NCBI RefSeq assembly: GCF_008056315.1
Contig: NZ_VRKQ01000018.1
Location: 127,772 to 191,771, forward strand
Direction of reading: 5' to 3'
DNA: 64,000 nt
Origin: Seonamhaeicola maritimus
Lineage (GTDB): Bacteria > Bacteroidota > Bacteroidia > Flavobacteriales > Flavobacteriaceae
A program made the translations under genes and the position numbers. Below the pieces are notes generated by a model. That model saw nothing but the letters and a program-made list of their open reading frames with translations. It searched no databases and had not been told where the DNA came from. Shown here one piece after another: positions 34,759 through 45,223 of the stretch. The stretch's first letter is position 1, and every line of letters begins with the position of its first letter.

Positions 34759-37425
34759 CTATCTAATTAAACTAAAATGGCCTTTTAGGATTCTTATTTC
34801 TCCATCAGTATTTATTAATTCAGCTATAAACCAGTAATCAGATTGCATTGATTTCTCACCGTTAAAGGTGCCATTCCATCCAATACCAAATGGATTTATC
34901 TGTTTAATTAATCTTCCAAATCGGTCAAAAATTGAAACTCGGGAACTTGAGGCGTATTCATTACTAATACCTTTAAGATTCCATGTTTCGTTGAAAGAGT
35001 CATTATTAGGTGTAAAGAATTTTGGAAAGCCAATGACTGAAATTTCAATAGAACTGGGTTTGCAATTATTTTTTCCACGTGCGTAAATGGTATGTGTTCC
35101 GGCAGTTACATTTTGAAAAAATGGATTGTCTTGATAAAATCCAAATTCGTTGTCTAGCACGTATTCGTAATCAATTGTTCCAAATCTTGATTCATTAATG
35201 GTTATAGTATTGTTATTTAGACCATCTTCAATAGTAATCATATCCAATGTGATTTCTGTTTTTTCTAATGCTGTAACTTCAATTTCTTTTGGCGTGGATT
35301 TACAACCAGTGTTTGAAGTTGCTATTAAGGTGTAAATACCGCCTGCGTTGACTATAGCGTCTATTTGGGTGCTAATTATAGCTCCATTTGAGTCTGTCCA
35401 TTCATAAGTGTAAATATCTTCTGGGTTATAAGCTTCTATGGTTAGAGAAGGGGTGTCAAAAGGACAAAATTCTGCTGTAGTATCTAAATCAAATTGGGGT
35501 CTTCCCAAAACGGTCAATAAAATGGGAGTGGTTATTCCTAAACAGTCGTTATTTAAATTATCATCCACCCTAACATAGATGTTCTGAGAATAGGGGTAAC
35601 CTGTATTTTCATAAAAAGTAATATCAGAAATATTATTAGTTTCAGCTAGGGCATCTTCTAAATTTCCATAATATATAATATCTATGTCTTGATTGGGGAA
35701 TAATGCTTCAATGGAGTTTTGGGCACTACTGAAATCAAAAGTGGTAATGCCGTCATTTATATCATCATCACAAAGAGTATATTCTAAGGTTTGAAATGTG
35801 TCAAAAACATTGCTTTGTGAAACTATCAAATTGACTTCAATTACATTATAACATCCACTATCATTTCCGACACTGGCCCAAACGGAATCTGAATTAACAA
35901 TAACGTTTTCATAGGAATTTGTTTCCGAAATATTATTTATTCGCCTGATAGCGTCATCTTCGGTTCTGTAAAATCCAAATACCTGATTATCTGAATTTGG
36001 AGATAATATACTATTGGCTTCGTTAAGATTAAAATAACTATATCCATCTGAATCATCATCACACTGAACCAGTTGAACAGATGTTGAAGTTTGTGGATTA
36101 AATATTTCTATTTCTTTTGTTATGGTTTGAGTAGTTCCGCAACCTGCGGGAATATTGGTAGTTATTGTATATATGCCTGGAGCACTAAAGGTATGTTCTG
36201 GTTCGTTATCCGTAGCTGTATTATTAACTCCAGATGCTGGGTCTCCAAAATCCCATTCAATGGTTTCAATATCTTCACTAAGAAAAAAAGAGGTGGTATC
36301 TCCAAAGCAGGTGTCTTCAACAATCATTTTGTTATGAAATATGGGAAATAGAAATAATGGTAAACCGCCTTTGGCAGTGGCTCCCATTAAACTAATTCCG
36401 TTTTCAATAAAATCACAAGTAACCCCCAGTGTGTTGGGGTCATTAATAACACTTAAAGATTTTCTGCCTATAATAGATAGATAGACCTTTTGATCTGGTC
36501 CCAATTGTACTGAACCGAATCCTCCTGAATCTGCAAGGTCTAAAAGTACGGTTTCCGAGGCTTGAATATCTGGAGCATTTAAATTGAATTGCAGTAGTCT
36601 ATTATCAACGTCTAGATAAGCAGTGGTAACATATAGAATATTGTTTGAACTGGAAAACTCTACACCATAATTATGTAAATTAGAGGTCACATTTACAAGG
36701 TTGCCAAAAAGTCCGGTATTATTGTCAAAATCCAATAAATCAATGCCGTTTTCATAATTGCAAATAGCTAATTTTTTTCCGTTTGGGGAAAACTTCATGG
36801 CTCCTATAGTTGCAACGTCATCTCCTGAAATTTGAGGGCCAACAGAGCTGCTTACAGGGGTGTGGTTGATACCAGCAGAAGTCACTAAGAATGAATAAAA
36901 AGTATTGTTTTCAAAACCATGTACACTTAACCAAATATCTGTACCGTTAGCATGTTTTGTTGCATGAATCTTTTCAACTATTGGAGCAACTAAGGATATG
37001 TTTTTTGAAGTAACCACACCTAAACCGCCATCACCATCCATATCTATAACAGTATACATTAAGCCATTCGATTTGCCTATTTCGTCTACCGTAAAAACAT
37101 AATATTCGTTAAAATTTCCAGGGCGTTTAATAATCATTGCTGATTGCGTTGCAGATCGATGTCCTAAAAGTCCTGATCCATTAGACATTGTTTGGTGGTT
37201 TCTATTCCAAATGGTAGTGCCTTCAGTATAAAATTGTAATTCACCATCGCTATTAGCAATAGAAGTACAACCTTCAGATGAACTCATTTCGCTAAATACA
37301 ACAACCGGTTCACAAGAATTAAAATCTAATCCGGCTCCAGCACCAAAATGCCAGACATTAGCTTCTCTTTGGGTAAAACCAAATTGAACTTGTAAAATGA
37401 TTATTATAAAAAATAGTTTTTTCAT
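34759..37425 (-). CDS. Large secreted protein with PKD domain and T9SS type-B sorting signal
   Basis: An 888-aa exported protein with signal peptide (about 1-18). An N-terminal beta-propeller-like region (about 20-370, beginning NVWHFGAGAGLDFNS) is followed by a PKD-type domain (WDFGDPASGVNN ... HTFSAPGIYTITT, about 390-440), several Ig-like repeats, and the C-terminal gliding-motility type domain (FPKFFTPNNDSFNETWNLKG ... VSIFDRFGRLIKQI), the type-B sorting signal of type IX secretion. It is probably displayed on the cell surface as an adhesin or matrix component. The cargo domains show no catalytic motif. It implies a T9SS elsewhere in the genome. Confidence 0.88.
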   Translation of the reverse strand: MKKLFFIIIILQVQFGFTQREANVWHFGAGAGLDFNSCEPVVVFSEMSSSEGCTSIANSDGELQFYTEGTTIWNRNHQTMSNGSGLLGHRSATQSAMIIKRPGNFNEYYVFTVDEIGKSNGLMYTVIDMDGDGGLGVVTSKNISLVAPIVEKIHATKHANGTDIWLSVHGFENNTFYSFLVTSAGINHTPVSSSVGPQISGDDVATIGAMKFSPNGKKLAICNYENGIDLLDFDNNTGLFGNLVNVTSNLHNYGVEFSSSNNILYVTTAYLDVDNRLLQFNLNAPDIQASETVLLDLADSGGFGSVQLGPDQKVYLSIIGRKSLSVINDPNTLGVTCDFIENGISLMGATAKGGLPLFLFPIFHNKMIVEDTCFGDTTSFFLSEDIETIEWDFGDPASGVNNTATDNEPEHTFSAPGIYTITTNIPAGCGTTQTITKEIEIFNPQTSTSVQLVQCDDDSDGYSYFNLNEANSILSPNSDNQVFGFYRTEDDAIRRINNISETNSYENVIVNSDSVWASVGNDSGCYNVIEVNLIVSQSNVFDTFQTLEYTLCDDDINDGITTFDFSSAQNSIEALFPNQDIDIIYYGNLEDALAETNNISDITFYENTGYPYSQNIYVRVDDNLNNDCLGITTPILLTVLGRPQFDLDTTAEFCPFDTPSLTIEAYNPEDIYTYEWTDSNGAIISTQIDAIVNAGGIYTLIATSNTGCKSTPKEIEVTALEKTEITLDMITIEDGLNNNTITINESRFGTIDYEYVLDNEFGFYQDNPFFQNVTAGTHTIYARGKNNCKPSSIEISVIGFPKFFTPNNDSFNETWNLKGISNEYASSSRVSIFDRFGRLIKQINPFGIGWNGTFNGEKSMQSDYWFIAELINTDGEIRILKGHFSLIR

Positions 37426-37676
37426 GATATTTACCAGTTCAAGAATTTATTTTTTGACGACTAAAACTAAATGCTAACTATAGCAATAGTCGTAATAATG
37501 TTCTGGTTTTTATACTATGATAAACTCAGCAAAAGTGAATTATATTGATAGCCTAACGAAATTAACCGAAATTTTCCACAAAATCAAAAAGCTCAATTAT
37601 TGAGGGAGTTGTCATTCGTTAAAAAACTGTTAGTAAAACAGACTTTAAAAAACCCTAAAGTTTTGCTTTAAAAAAT

Positions 37677-37684
37677 TACCTTTG
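37677..37684 (+). promoter_or_regulatory. Candidate -7 box of purM
   Basis: TACCTTTG followed by CACC matches TAnnTTTG exactly and lies 17 bp before the ATG at 37702. No TTTG at the proper -33 spacing was found. Confidence 0.45.
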
Positions 37685-37701
37685 CACCACATTATAATAT
37701 T

Positions 37702-38880
37702 ATGAGTCAAGAAGTTTCAAAACGTTATGCACAGCGTGGTGTTTCGGCATCAAAAGAAGATGTTCACAATGCTATTAAGAATATTGATAAAGGGTTATTC
37801 CCAAAAGCATTCTGCAAAATAGTACCTGATTATTTAACAAATGATGAGGATTATTGCTTGATTATGCATGCTGATGGTGCTGGGACAAAATCGTCTTTAG
37901 CTTATATGTATTGGAAAGAAACAGGAGATGTTTCTGTTTGGAAAGGGATTGCTCAAGATGCGCTAATCATGAATATAGATGATTTGTTGTGTGTGGGAGC
38001 TACGGATAATATTATGCTTTCTTCTACCATTGGAAGAAATAAAAATTTAATTCCGGGTGAGGTTCTTTCTGCGATTATTAACGGAACAGAAGAGTTGCTT
38101 GAAGATTTAAAATCGTTTGGAGTAACCATTCATTCAACGGGTGGAGAAACTGCTGATGTTGGTGATTTGGTTAGAACTATTATAGTAGATTCTACAGTAA
38201 CAGCAAGAATGAAACGTTCTGATGTTATTGATAACGCGAATATTAAACCAGGTGATGTTATAGTTGGGTTAGCTTCTTTTGGACAGGCAACTTATGAAAA
38301 GGAATACAATGGTGGTATGGGAAGTAATGGTTTAACCTCTGCGCGCCACGATGTGTTCAATAAGTATTTGGCGAAAAAATTCCCAGAGAGTTTTGATGCT
38401 TCAGTACCTGAAGATTTAGTATATTCTGGTGGTGTTAAATTAACCGATTTGGTTGAAGATTCTCCAATAGATGCTGGCAAACTAGTGTTGTCTCCAACAA
38501 GGACCTATGCGCCTATTATTAAGCAAATTTTATCAAAATACGATGGTGGGAATATTCACGGAATGGTTCATTGTTCTGGTGGTGCTCAAACTAAAATCCT
38601 TCATTTTGTAAATGAAAATCATATAATAAAGGATAATTTGTTTCCAATTCCACCCCTTTTTAAATTAATTCAAAAGCAATCAAAAACGGATTGGAAGGAG
38701 ATGTATCAAGTGTTTAATTGTGGGCATAGAATGGAGTTGTACGTAAGTCCTGAAATTGCAAATGATATCATTGAAATTTCTAAGTCATTTAATGTTGATG
38801 CCCAAATTATTGGTAGGGTGGAAGCATCAAAAGAGAAGAAGCTTACAATAAAAAGTGAGTTTGGAGAGTTTAGCTATTAG
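37702..38880 (+). CDS. purM: Phosphoribosylformylglycinamidine cyclo-ligase (AIR synthase)
   Basis: De novo purine synthesis step 5: FGAM plus ATP gives AIR. The protein is 392 aa, the longer form common in Bacteroidota. N-terminal MSQEVSKRYAQRGVSASKED; the ATP-binding segment IMHADGAGTKSSLAYMYW and NIDDLLCVGAT are typical of the PurM/PurL fold, as are STGGETADVGDLV, GMGSNGLTSARH and IHGMVHCSGGAQTKIL in the C-terminal domain. It is transcribed alone; a DUF3078 gene follows after 73 bp. Assignment is solid; other purine genes in the window (purU) are not linked. Confidence 0.92.
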   Translation: MSQEVSKRYAQRGVSASKEDVHNAIKNIDKGLFPKAFCKIVPDYLTNDEDYCLIMHADGAGTKSSLAYMYWKETGDVSVWKGIAQDALIMNIDDLLCVGATDNIMLSSTIGRNKNLIPGEVLSAIINGTEELLEDLKSFGVTIHSTGGETADVGDLVRTIIVDSTVTARMKRSDVIDNANIKPGDVIVGLASFGQATYEKEYNGGMGSNGLTSARHDVFNKYLAKKFPESFDASVPEDLVYSGGVKLTDLVEDSPIDAGKLVLSPTRTYAPIIKQILSKYDGGNIHGMVHCSGGAQTKILHFVNENHIIKDNLFPIPPLFKLIQKQSKTDWKEMYQVFNCGHRMELYVSPEIANDIIEISKSFNVDAQIIGRVEASKEKKLTIKSEFGEFSY

Positions 38881-38953
38881 AATTTTTTACGTTCTCATCA
38901 TAATGGAATGATTGTTGATGAGAGATGAACTTAAAATAACCTAACACAAAACC

Positions 38954-39913
38954 ATGCGATACATCCTATTTGCCCTAGTATGCTTCTCATTTCAATTTTC
39001 AAATGCACAACCGGATTCACTCTATCTTAAGGAAAAGCCAAAAAAATACGATGGTCCCCAATGGAAAATAAAGAACAAAGCGTCTGTAGATTTAAGTGAA
39101 GTTGCTTTTGTTAACTGGAATGCCGGTGGTGCTAATTCAATTTCAGGCCTACTGGGTTTAGAGTCTTCTAGAAATTATTCTGATAAATATTTTTCATGGC
39201 GTAATAATTTAATCATGCGGTATGGTGTCAATAAGCAGCAATCAAGAGAGTTAAGAAAAACTGATGATTTATTTGAAATAAACTCAAATATGGGCTATAA
39301 GCCAGATATTAAGTCTAACTGGTATTATTCTGCAAGGCTTAATTTTAGAACACAGTTTGCTAATGGTTACAAGTATCCTAACAAAGAAACTCCTATTTCT
39401 AGATTGATGGCACCTGGGTATTTGTTCTTTGGAGGGGGAATGGAGTACGGAAAGCGAATAGATAAATTATCTCTTTATTTTTCACCAGTTACTTTAAAGG
39501 CAACTTTTGTATTAGACGAAGATTTGGCAAATGCAGGTGCGTTTGGTGTAGATCCGGCAGTTTTAGATGACCAAGGTAATATTGTTGTTCCTGGTAAGCG
39601 TATTAGAAAGGAGTTAGGGATTTTGGTAACAAATAGTTACGAAATGGAAGTTGCTGAAAACATTAATATGGTTCATAAAGTGGGGTTATATACAGATTAC
39701 ATTAATAACTTTGGTAACGTAGATTTAGATTGGAGGTTAGATTTCGATTTTAAGGTGAATAACTATGTACGCGCAAGATTTGGATCTCATATAAGGTATG
39801 ATGATGATGTGAAAACTTCTAAAGAAACTGATGTAGAGGGTGAGTTTGATGAGGCTGGTGCTAAAATCCAATGGAAGCAATTTTTGGGAGTTGGTTTCGC
39901 TGTAGATTTTTAA
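38954..39913 (+). CDS. DUF3078 outer-membrane-type protein
   Basis: A 319-aa exported protein with a signal peptide ending near FQFSNAQ. The body has the DUF3078 pattern: WKIKNKASVDLSEVAFVNW, then NAGGANSISGLLGLESSRNY and alternating amphipathic beta-strands rich in Tyr, Asn and Arg, ending in an aromatic-hydrophobic strand (FLGVGFAVDF) with terminal Phe as in beta-barrel outer-membrane proteins. Function unknown. The family is widespread in Bacteroidota. It follows purM by 73 bp on the same strand; no functional link is evident. Confidence 0.82.
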   Translation: MRYILFALVCFSFQFSNAQPDSLYLKEKPKKYDGPQWKIKNKASVDLSEVAFVNWNAGGANSISGLLGLESSRNYSDKYFSWRNNLIMRYGVNKQQSRELRKTDDLFEINSNMGYKPDIKSNWYYSARLNFRTQFANGYKYPNKETPISRLMAPGYLFFGGGMEYGKRIDKLSLYFSPVTLKATFVLDEDLANAGAFGVDPAVLDDQGNIVVPGKRIRKELGILVTNSYEMEVAENINMVHKVGLYTDYINNFGNVDLDWRLDFDFKVNNYVRARFGSHIRYDDDVKTSKETDVEGEFDEAGAKIQWKQFLGVGFAVDF

Positions 39914-40108
39914 AAATTACTACCAAATTCTTTTCGAAATATTTGTTAACTTTTTTATGTTGATAAATAATTAAAACACTGTAAAACAGTATTTTAGCTG
40001 TGTTTTCTTGTAAACTTTATGATTTTTGTCATGTTTTGAATTGTTAGGTTTGTGTATCTTCACGTTCAAATTTTTTAATCTAATTAGAACAAAACTTCTG
40101 CAAACCTC

Positions 40109-42664
40109 ATGAAAGAAAACCTAACCAAAACACTACCAAAAACTTATACCCAAGACCAAGCCTTTAATGCCTCTTTAGAATACTTTAAAAATGACGATTT
40201 AGCAGCTCGCGTTTGGTTAAATAAATATGCTCTGAAGGATTCAGATGGAAATATTTATGAAAAGACTCCAAATGATATGCATCGTAGAATAGCAAAAGAA
40301 ATTGCTAGGGTAGAACTTAAATATGCAAATCCATTAAGTGAAGATGCCGTTTTTGATTTAATTAAAAACTTCAAATACATTGTTCCTCAAGGTAGTCCAA
40401 TGGCAGGTATTGGTAATCCGTATCAAATTGCATCACTTTCAAACTGTTTTGTGATAGGTAACTCTGGAGATTCAGATTCTTACGGAGGTATTATGAAAAT
40501 TGATCAGGAGCAAGTGCAACTTATGAAGCGTCGTGGTGGTGTTGGTCATGATTTATCACACATTCGCCCTAAAGGTTCTGGAGTAAAAAATTCAGCTTTA
40601 ACATCAACGGGAATAGTGCCTTTTATGGAGCGTTATTCAAACTCCACAAGAGAAGTTGCTCAAGATGGAAGAAGAGGGGCACTTATGCTTTCGGTTTCTA
40701 TAAATCATCCAGATTCTGAAGATTTTATAAATGCTAAATTGGAGCAGGGAAAAGTAACTGGTGCTAATGTATCGGTTAGAATTGATGATGAATTTATGAA
40801 AGCCGTTAAAAACGGAACCGATTACACACAAAAGTATCCAATATTCAGTGCTAACCCAAAGGTGTCTAAGAACATTCAGGCTAATGATGTTTGGAGTAAG
40901 ATTGTTCATAATGCATGGAAATCTGCTGAACCTGGAATTCTGTTTTGGGATACTATTATTAATGAGTCTGTTCCAGATTGTTATGCAGATTTAGGTTACA
41001 AAACGGTATCTACAAATCCTTGTGGAGAGATTCCTTTATGTCCTTATGATTCATGCCGTTTACTAGCTATTAATTTATTTTCTTATGTAGAAAACCCATT
41101 TACCGATAAGGCGTCTTTCAATTTTGATTTATTCAAAAAGCATGTGTCTTATGCTCAAAGAATAATGGATGATATTATCGATTTAGAGCTAGAAAAAATT
41201 GATGTGATTCTTGAAAAAATCGATTCTGATCCAGAATTGGATGAGGTTAAAGGTACAGAGCGAGATTTATGGATTAATATCAAAAGAAAAGCTGAGGAAG
41301 GACGTAGAACTGGAATTGGTATTACAGCTGAAGGAGATATGCTAGCGGCTCTGGGTATACAGTACGGAAGTGAAGCTGGAAATGCATTTTCTTTAAAGGT
41401 TCATAAAACCATTGCAATTGAAGCTTATAGAGCATCTGTGCATTTGGCAAAAGAGCGCGGAGCGTTCACCATTTTTGATGCTGATAGAGAAAAGGAAAAT
41501 CCTTTTATAAATAGGTTGAAAGAGGCTGATAGCAAACTGTATTACGAAATGTTGGAATACGGTAGGCGTAATATTGCACTTTTAACCATCGCACCAACTG
41601 GAACAACAAGTTTAATGACACAAACCACTTCCGGCATTGAACCTGTATTTTTACCTGTGTATAAGCGAAGAAGAAAGGTAAACCCAGGCGATAAAGATGT
41701 TCGTATTGATTTTGTTGATGAAGTTGGTGATTCTTGGGAAGAATATGTTGTATTCCACCATAGGTTTAAACAATGGATGGAAGTGAATGGTATAGACACT
41801 TCTAAAAATTTCTCGCAAGAAGAGTTGGATGTACTTGTAAAAAAATCGCCTTATTACGGCGCTACTTCAAATGATGTTGATTGGATGAGTAAGGTTAGCA
41901 TGCAAGGAGCTATTCAAAAATGGGTTGATCATTCAATTAGTGTAACTATCAATTTACCAAATGATGTTTCTGAGGAATTGGTGGGTGAATTATACCTGAA
42001 AGCTTGGGAAGTTGGTTGTAAAGGAGTTACAGTTTATAGAGACGGATCTCGTTCGGGAGTGTTAATTTCAAACGATGATAAAAAGGAGGATGAAGCCAAT
42101 AATACGTTAACACCATTTCCAATAAAACGTCCGCAAACTTTGGAGGCCGATGTGGTTCGTTTTCAGAATAATAAGGAAAAGTGGATCGCCTTTATCGGTT
42201 TAATTGAAGGTAAGCCTTATGAAATATTTACTGGTTTAATTGATGATGAAGATGGTATTTTAATTCCACGTTGGGTTAATGACGGACTTATTATTAAAAA
42301 CAGAAACGAAGACGGTACATCTAGATATGATTTCCAGTTTAAGGATAAACGCGGATATAAAATTACTATTGAAGGACTGTCGCATAAATTCAATCCAGAG
42401 TTTTGGAATTATGCTAAATTAATTTCAAGTACGCTTCGTCACGGAATGCCAATAGACAAAATTGTTGATTTAATTAACAGTTTACAATTAGATACAGAAT
42501 CTATAAATACCTGGAAAAATGGTGTTGGTAGAGCCTTAAAGCGTTATGTGGCTGATGGCACAAAAGCAAAAGGGCAAACATGTACAAATTGTGATTCGGA
42601 TAATTTAATCTACCAAGAGGGTTGTTTAACTTGTAAGGATTGCGGTTCTTCAAAGTGTGGTTAG
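40109..42664 (+). CDS. nrdJ: Adenosylcobalamin-dependent ribonucleotide reductase (class II)
   Basis: Reduces ribonucleotides to deoxyribonucleotides using B12. 851 aa. Class II features: VPQGSPMAGIGNPYQIASLS near residue 93, SNCFVIG, RRGGVGHDLSHIRPKGSGV, the active-site NPCGEIPLCPYDSCRLLAI with the radical and redox Cys, and TIAPTGTTSLMTQTTSGIEP. The C-terminus has a Cys-rich tail (TCTNCDSDNL ... GCLTCKDCGSSKCG) combining a zinc-ribbon-like unit with redox cysteines. No B12 riboswitch was recognised in the 195-bp upstream gap, which only shows a weak TTTG / TATCTTCA promoter (40035-40062). A strong terminator follows. It depends on cobalamin, like icmF further right. Confidence 0.93.
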   Translation: MKENLTKTLPKTYTQDQAFNASLEYFKNDDLAARVWLNKYALKDSDGNIYEKTPNDMHRRIAKEIARVELKYANPLSEDAVFDLIKNFKYIVPQGSPMAGIGNPYQIASLSNCFVIGNSGDSDSYGGIMKIDQEQVQLMKRRGGVGHDLSHIRPKGSGVKNSALTSTGIVPFMERYSNSTREVAQDGRRGALMLSVSINHPDSEDFINAKLEQGKVTGANVSVRIDDEFMKAVKNGTDYTQKYPIFSANPKVSKNIQANDVWSKIVHNAWKSAEPGILFWDTIINESVPDCYADLGYKTVSTNPCGEIPLCPYDSCRLLAINLFSYVENPFTDKASFNFDLFKKHVSYAQRIMDDIIDLELEKIDVILEKIDSDPELDEVKGTERDLWINIKRKAEEGRRTGIGITAEGDMLAALGIQYGSEAGNAFSLKVHKTIAIEAYRASVHLAKERGAFTIFDADREKENPFINRLKEADSKLYYEMLEYGRRNIALLTIAPTGTTSLMTQTTSGIEPVFLPVYKRRRKVNPGDKDVRIDFVDEVGDSWEEYVVFHHRFKQWMEVNGIDTSKNFSQEELDVLVKKSPYYGATSNDVDWMSKVSMQGAIQKWVDHSISVTINLPNDVSEELVGELYLKAWEVGCKGVTVYRDGSRSGVLISNDDKKEDEANNTLTPFPIKRPQTLEADVVRFQNNKEKWIAFIGLIEGKPYEIFTGLIDDEDGILIPRWVNDGLIIKNRNEDGTSRYDFQFKDKRGYKITIEGLSHKFNPEFWNYAKLISSTLRHGMPIDKIVDLINSLQLDTESINTWKNGVGRALKRYVADGTKAKGQTCTNCDSDNLIYQEGCLTCKDCGSSKCG

Positions 42665-42683
42665 CAATCAATAACCTGATGTG

Positions 42684-42711
42684 AAAGGAAGCCGAAAGGC
42701 TTCCTTTTTTT
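42684..42711 (+). terminator. Rho-independent terminator of nrdJ
   Basis: Perfect 10-bp stem AAAGGAAGCC / GGCTTCCTTT with a GAAA tetraloop and a T7 tract, 19 bp after the stop. It abuts the convergent small membrane-protein gene. Confidence 0.92.
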
Positions 42712-42997
42712 ATACAAATTCTCTAAGAATGATAAGAAAAGGAATGCTTAATAACAAGTCTATCAGATAAAGAAGTGAAAAAAGTTTTAATGTAGAAATC
42801 CCAAGGTTTTTACAGAATAAGAGTTTCTGTTTTCCATTAGTTTCGTTGGTGATATACCATAAAAATCCAATCAAAAACAATTTGGTAATAAGTATGGTTA
42901 TTATCTCAACTTTAAAGAATGATAGTATAATATTTATGAGAAAGGACCATAAAACTAATGGTCTGTAAAACATTAATATTGATGATAACTGCTGCAT
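42710..42997 (-). CDS. Small hydrophobic membrane protein, unknown
   Basis: A frame of up to 122 codons on the minus strand. The first 27 residues from the farthest ATG (43078) look non-coding (Cys- and aromatic-rich, no conservation sign), so I prefer the ATG at about 42997, giving 95 aa starting MQQLSSILMFYRPLVLWSF; ATG 42973 is an alternative. Three hydrophobic helices with a basic loop ETNGKQKLLFCKNLG between the second and third. It is convergent with nrdJ and divergent from prfA. Similar small membrane proteins occur in flavobacteria, to my recollection, but no function is known. Confidence 0.5.
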   Translation of the reverse strand: MQQLSSILMFYRPLVLWSFLINIILSFFKVEIITILITKLFLIGFLWYITNETNGKQKLLFCKNLGISTLKLFSLLYLIDLLLSIPFLIILREFV

Positions 42998-43087
42998 GGT
43001 ATCAATAAAAACGTACCATAGATAAAAATATTCTGTTTTTAAGAAACATCGGCAGTCTGAGACTAACATAAAATTCATAATTTATCG

Positions 43088-43095
43088 TATTTTTG
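43088..43095 (+). promoter_or_regulatory. Candidate -7 box of the prfA-pyrF operon
   Basis: TATTTTTG fits TAnnTTTG exactly and lies 21 bp before the prfA ATG at 43117. The -33 element is not clear. Confidence 0.45.
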
Positions 43096-43116
43096 GTCAC
43101 CAATTAAAGCAGGTAG

Positions 43117-44193
43117 ATGTTAGAGAAATTACAAATAGTTAAACAACGTTTTGATGAGGTGAGTGATTTAATCATTCAGCCAGATATTATTTCAGATCAG
43201 AAACGTTATGTTGAACTTAATAGGGAGTATAAAGACTTAAGAATTTTAATGGATAAGCGCGAAGCTTACATTGAATTTTCTAATAATTTGGCCGAAGCCG
43301 AAGAAATTATTGCCGACGGAAGCGATGCCGAAATGGTTGAGATGGCCAAAATGCAATATGATGAGGCTAAAGAAGGCATTCCAAAATTAGAAGAAGAGAT
43401 TAGAGTTTTACTTATTCCTAAAGACCCAGAAGATGCCAAAAATGCCGTAGTAGAATTACGTGCTGGAACAGGTGGTGATGAAGCAAGTATTTTTGCAGGT
43501 GATTTATTTAGAATGTATACCAAATACTGTGAGGGCAAAGGGTGGAAAGTAAGTACTGTAGATTTTAGTGAAGGCACCAATGGTGGTTTTAAAGAAATTC
43601 AGTTTGAAGTATCTGGTGAAGATGTTTATGGAACCTTGAAATTTGAAGCCGGAGTGCATCGGGTACAACGTGTGCCTCAAACAGAAACTCAAGGGCGTGT
43701 TCACACCAGTGCAGCTACTTGTATGGTGTTTCCAGAGGCAGAGGAATTTGATGTAGAAATTGACCCTAAAGAAGTTCGGATAGATTATTTCTGTTCTTCG
43801 GGTCCAGGTGGTCAATCTGTAAATACAACCTATTCGGCCGTGCGTTTAACTCATATACCAACAGGATTGGTGGCTCAGTGTCAAGACCAAAAGTCTCAAC
43901 ATAAGAATAAAGAAAAGGCATTTAAGGTTTTAAGGTCACGTTTGTACGATTTGGAACTCGCTAAAAAACAAGAGGCCGATGCTGCTAAACGTGGTAGTAT
44001 GGTGTCGTCGGGTGATAGAAGTGCTAAAATTAGAACATATAATTACCCTCAAGGTCGTGTTACCGATCATAGGATTGGTTTAACACTTTATGATTTGCAG
44101 AACATCGTAAACGGAGACATTCAAAAAATAATTGATGAACTTATGCTAGCTGAAAATACTGAGAAGTTGAAAGCTGGTGACGAGACTATTTAA
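43117..44193 (+). CDS. prfA: Peptide chain release factor 1
   Basis: Recognises UAA and UAG at the ribosome and triggers peptide release. 358 aa, normal length. The catalytic GGQ occurs in [20 protein letters not shown]. The stop-codon reading motif is PQT in [19 protein letters not shown] (PxT marks RF1; RF2 has SPF). The N-terminal helical domain starts [19 protein letters not shown]. It is followed after 8 bp by pyrF, so both are co-transcribed. Nothing unusual. Its presence means UAG is read as stop, relevant to the TAG-broken lipoprotein gene at 25.6 kb. Confidence 0.96.
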   Translation: MLEKLQIVKQRFDEVSDLIIQPDIISDQKRYVELNREYKDLRILMDKREAYIEFSNNLAEAEEIIADGSDAEMVEMAKMQYDEAKEGIPKLEEEIRVLLIPKDPEDAKNAVVELRAGTGGDEASIFAGDLFRMYTKYCEGKGWKVSTVDFSEGTNGGFKEIQFEVSGEDVYGTLKFEAGVHRVQRVPQTETQGRVHTSAATCMVFPEAEEFDVEIDPKEVRIDYFCSSGPGGQSVNTTYSAVRLTHIPTGLVAQCQDQKSQHKNKEKAFKVLRSRLYDLELAKKQEADAAKRGSMVSSGDRSAKIRTYNYPQGRVTDHRIGLTLYDLQNIVNGDIQKIIDELMLAENTEKLKAGDETI

Positions 44194-44201
44194 TACTTTC
44201 A

Positions 44202-45014
44202 GTGACAACAAACCAACTCATTTCAGAAATCAAAAAAAAGCAATCCTTTCTTTGTATTGGGTTGGATGTAGATTTAAATAAAATCCCGGAACACCTTTTA
44301 AAGGAAGAAGACCCAATTTTTGCTTTTAACAAGGCAATAATAGATGCTACACATCATTTATGTGTGGCGTACAAACCTAATACAGCGTTTTATGAAGCTT
44401 ATGGTTTAAAAGGTTGGAAGGCTTTGGAGAAAACAATCAATTATTTAAACGAAAATCACCCAGAAATATTTACTATTGCGGATGCTAAACGTGGTGATAT
44501 TGGAAATACTAGTACCATGTATGCTAAAGCTTTTTTTGAAGATTTAGCGTTTGATTCTGTTACCGTAGCACCATATATGGGTAAAGATTCAGTTGAGCCG
44601 TTTCTTGCTTTTGAAAATAAACATACAATTTTATTAGCTTTAACTTCAAATAAAGGAGCATTTGACTTTCAGACTAAGACGGTTGATAATCAGGAATTAT
44701 ATAAGCAAGTTTTAGAAACGTCTAAGACATGGAATAATTCTGAAAACTTAATGTATGTTGTGGGAGCTACCAAAGCAGAATATTTAGCAGATATAAGGCA
44801 AATAATTCCAGATAGTTTTTTGTTGGTGCCAGGTGTTGGTGCTCAAGGAGGTAATTTACAAGACGTATGTAAGTATGGGATGAATAAATCTATTGGATTA
44901 TTAATTAATTCATCCAGAGGTATTATTTATGCTTCAAAAGAAGATGACTTTGCTCAGGCCGCAGCTAAAAAGGCAGCAGAACTTCAGCAAGAGATGAAAG
45001 CAATTTTAGATTAA
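44202..45014 (+). CDS. pyrF: Orotidine 5'-phosphate decarboxylase (type 2)
   Basis: Last step of UMP synthesis, decarboxylating OMP. 270 aa, the size of the longer PyrF group. The start codon is GTG at 44202, 8 bp after prfA; no ATG precedes the conserved [14 protein letters not shown]. The catalytic motif [12 protein letters not shown] contains the Lys and Asp of the charged network. Further family blocks are [15 protein letters not shown] and [12 protein letters not shown]. Cytoplasmic. Its 3' end overlaps a small antisense-oriented frame by 4 bp. Confidence 0.94.
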   Translation: MTTNQLISEIKKKQSFLCIGLDVDLNKIPEHLLKEEDPIFAFNKAIIDATHHLCVAYKPNTAFYEAYGLKGWKALEKTINYLNENHPEIFTIADAKRGDIGNTSTMYAKAFFEDLAFDSVTVAPYMGKDSVEPFLAFENKHTILLALTSNKGAFDFQTKTVDNQELYKQVLETSKTWNNSENLMYVVGATKAEYLADIRQIIPDSFLLVPGVGAQGGNLQDVCKYGMNKSIGLLINSSRGIIYASKEDDFAQAAAKKAAELQQEMKAILD

Positions 45015-45157
45015 ATTCTGGCTTTCATACTTTCAGAAAAATCTACTTTGTTTATATCATCTACAAAGTTATTGATTCTTTTTTCGATCTCCTTAAGACT
45101 TAAAACTTTACTTAAGTTGGGTTTTATTTTTCCCACTTTACAAAATTGATTGTCCAT
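45011..45157 (-). CDS. Possible 48-aa small protein
   Basis: ATG-initiated frame of 48 codons on the minus strand, tail to tail with pyrF (4-bp overlap). The product ([19 protein letters not shown] ..., C-terminus FSESMKARI) is charged, probably helical, without signal or transmembrane segment. The reading frame fills the gap exactly and the amino-acid mix looks protein-like, but I do not recognise it. Another small gene lies 66 bp upstream on the same strand. Moderate to low confidence. Confidence 0.4.
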   Translation of the reverse strand: MDNQFCKVGKIKPNLSKVLSLKEIEKRINNFVDDINKVDFSESMKARI

Positions 45158-45223
45158 AACGTTTCTTTTTCTATTATAAAATACGAAAATTAACGCAAAT
45201 TGGATGTAAGAAAAATGAAAAAT

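Noticed and set aside
35461-36400. Plus-strand frames at 36091-36351 and 36155-36337 inside the T9SS protein gene
   Set aside because: Shadows of the Ig/PKD coding region, no homology signal or start context.
43266-43815. Two frames of about 100 codons opposite prfA
   Set aside because: Mirror of strongly conserved RF1 codons; no independent support.
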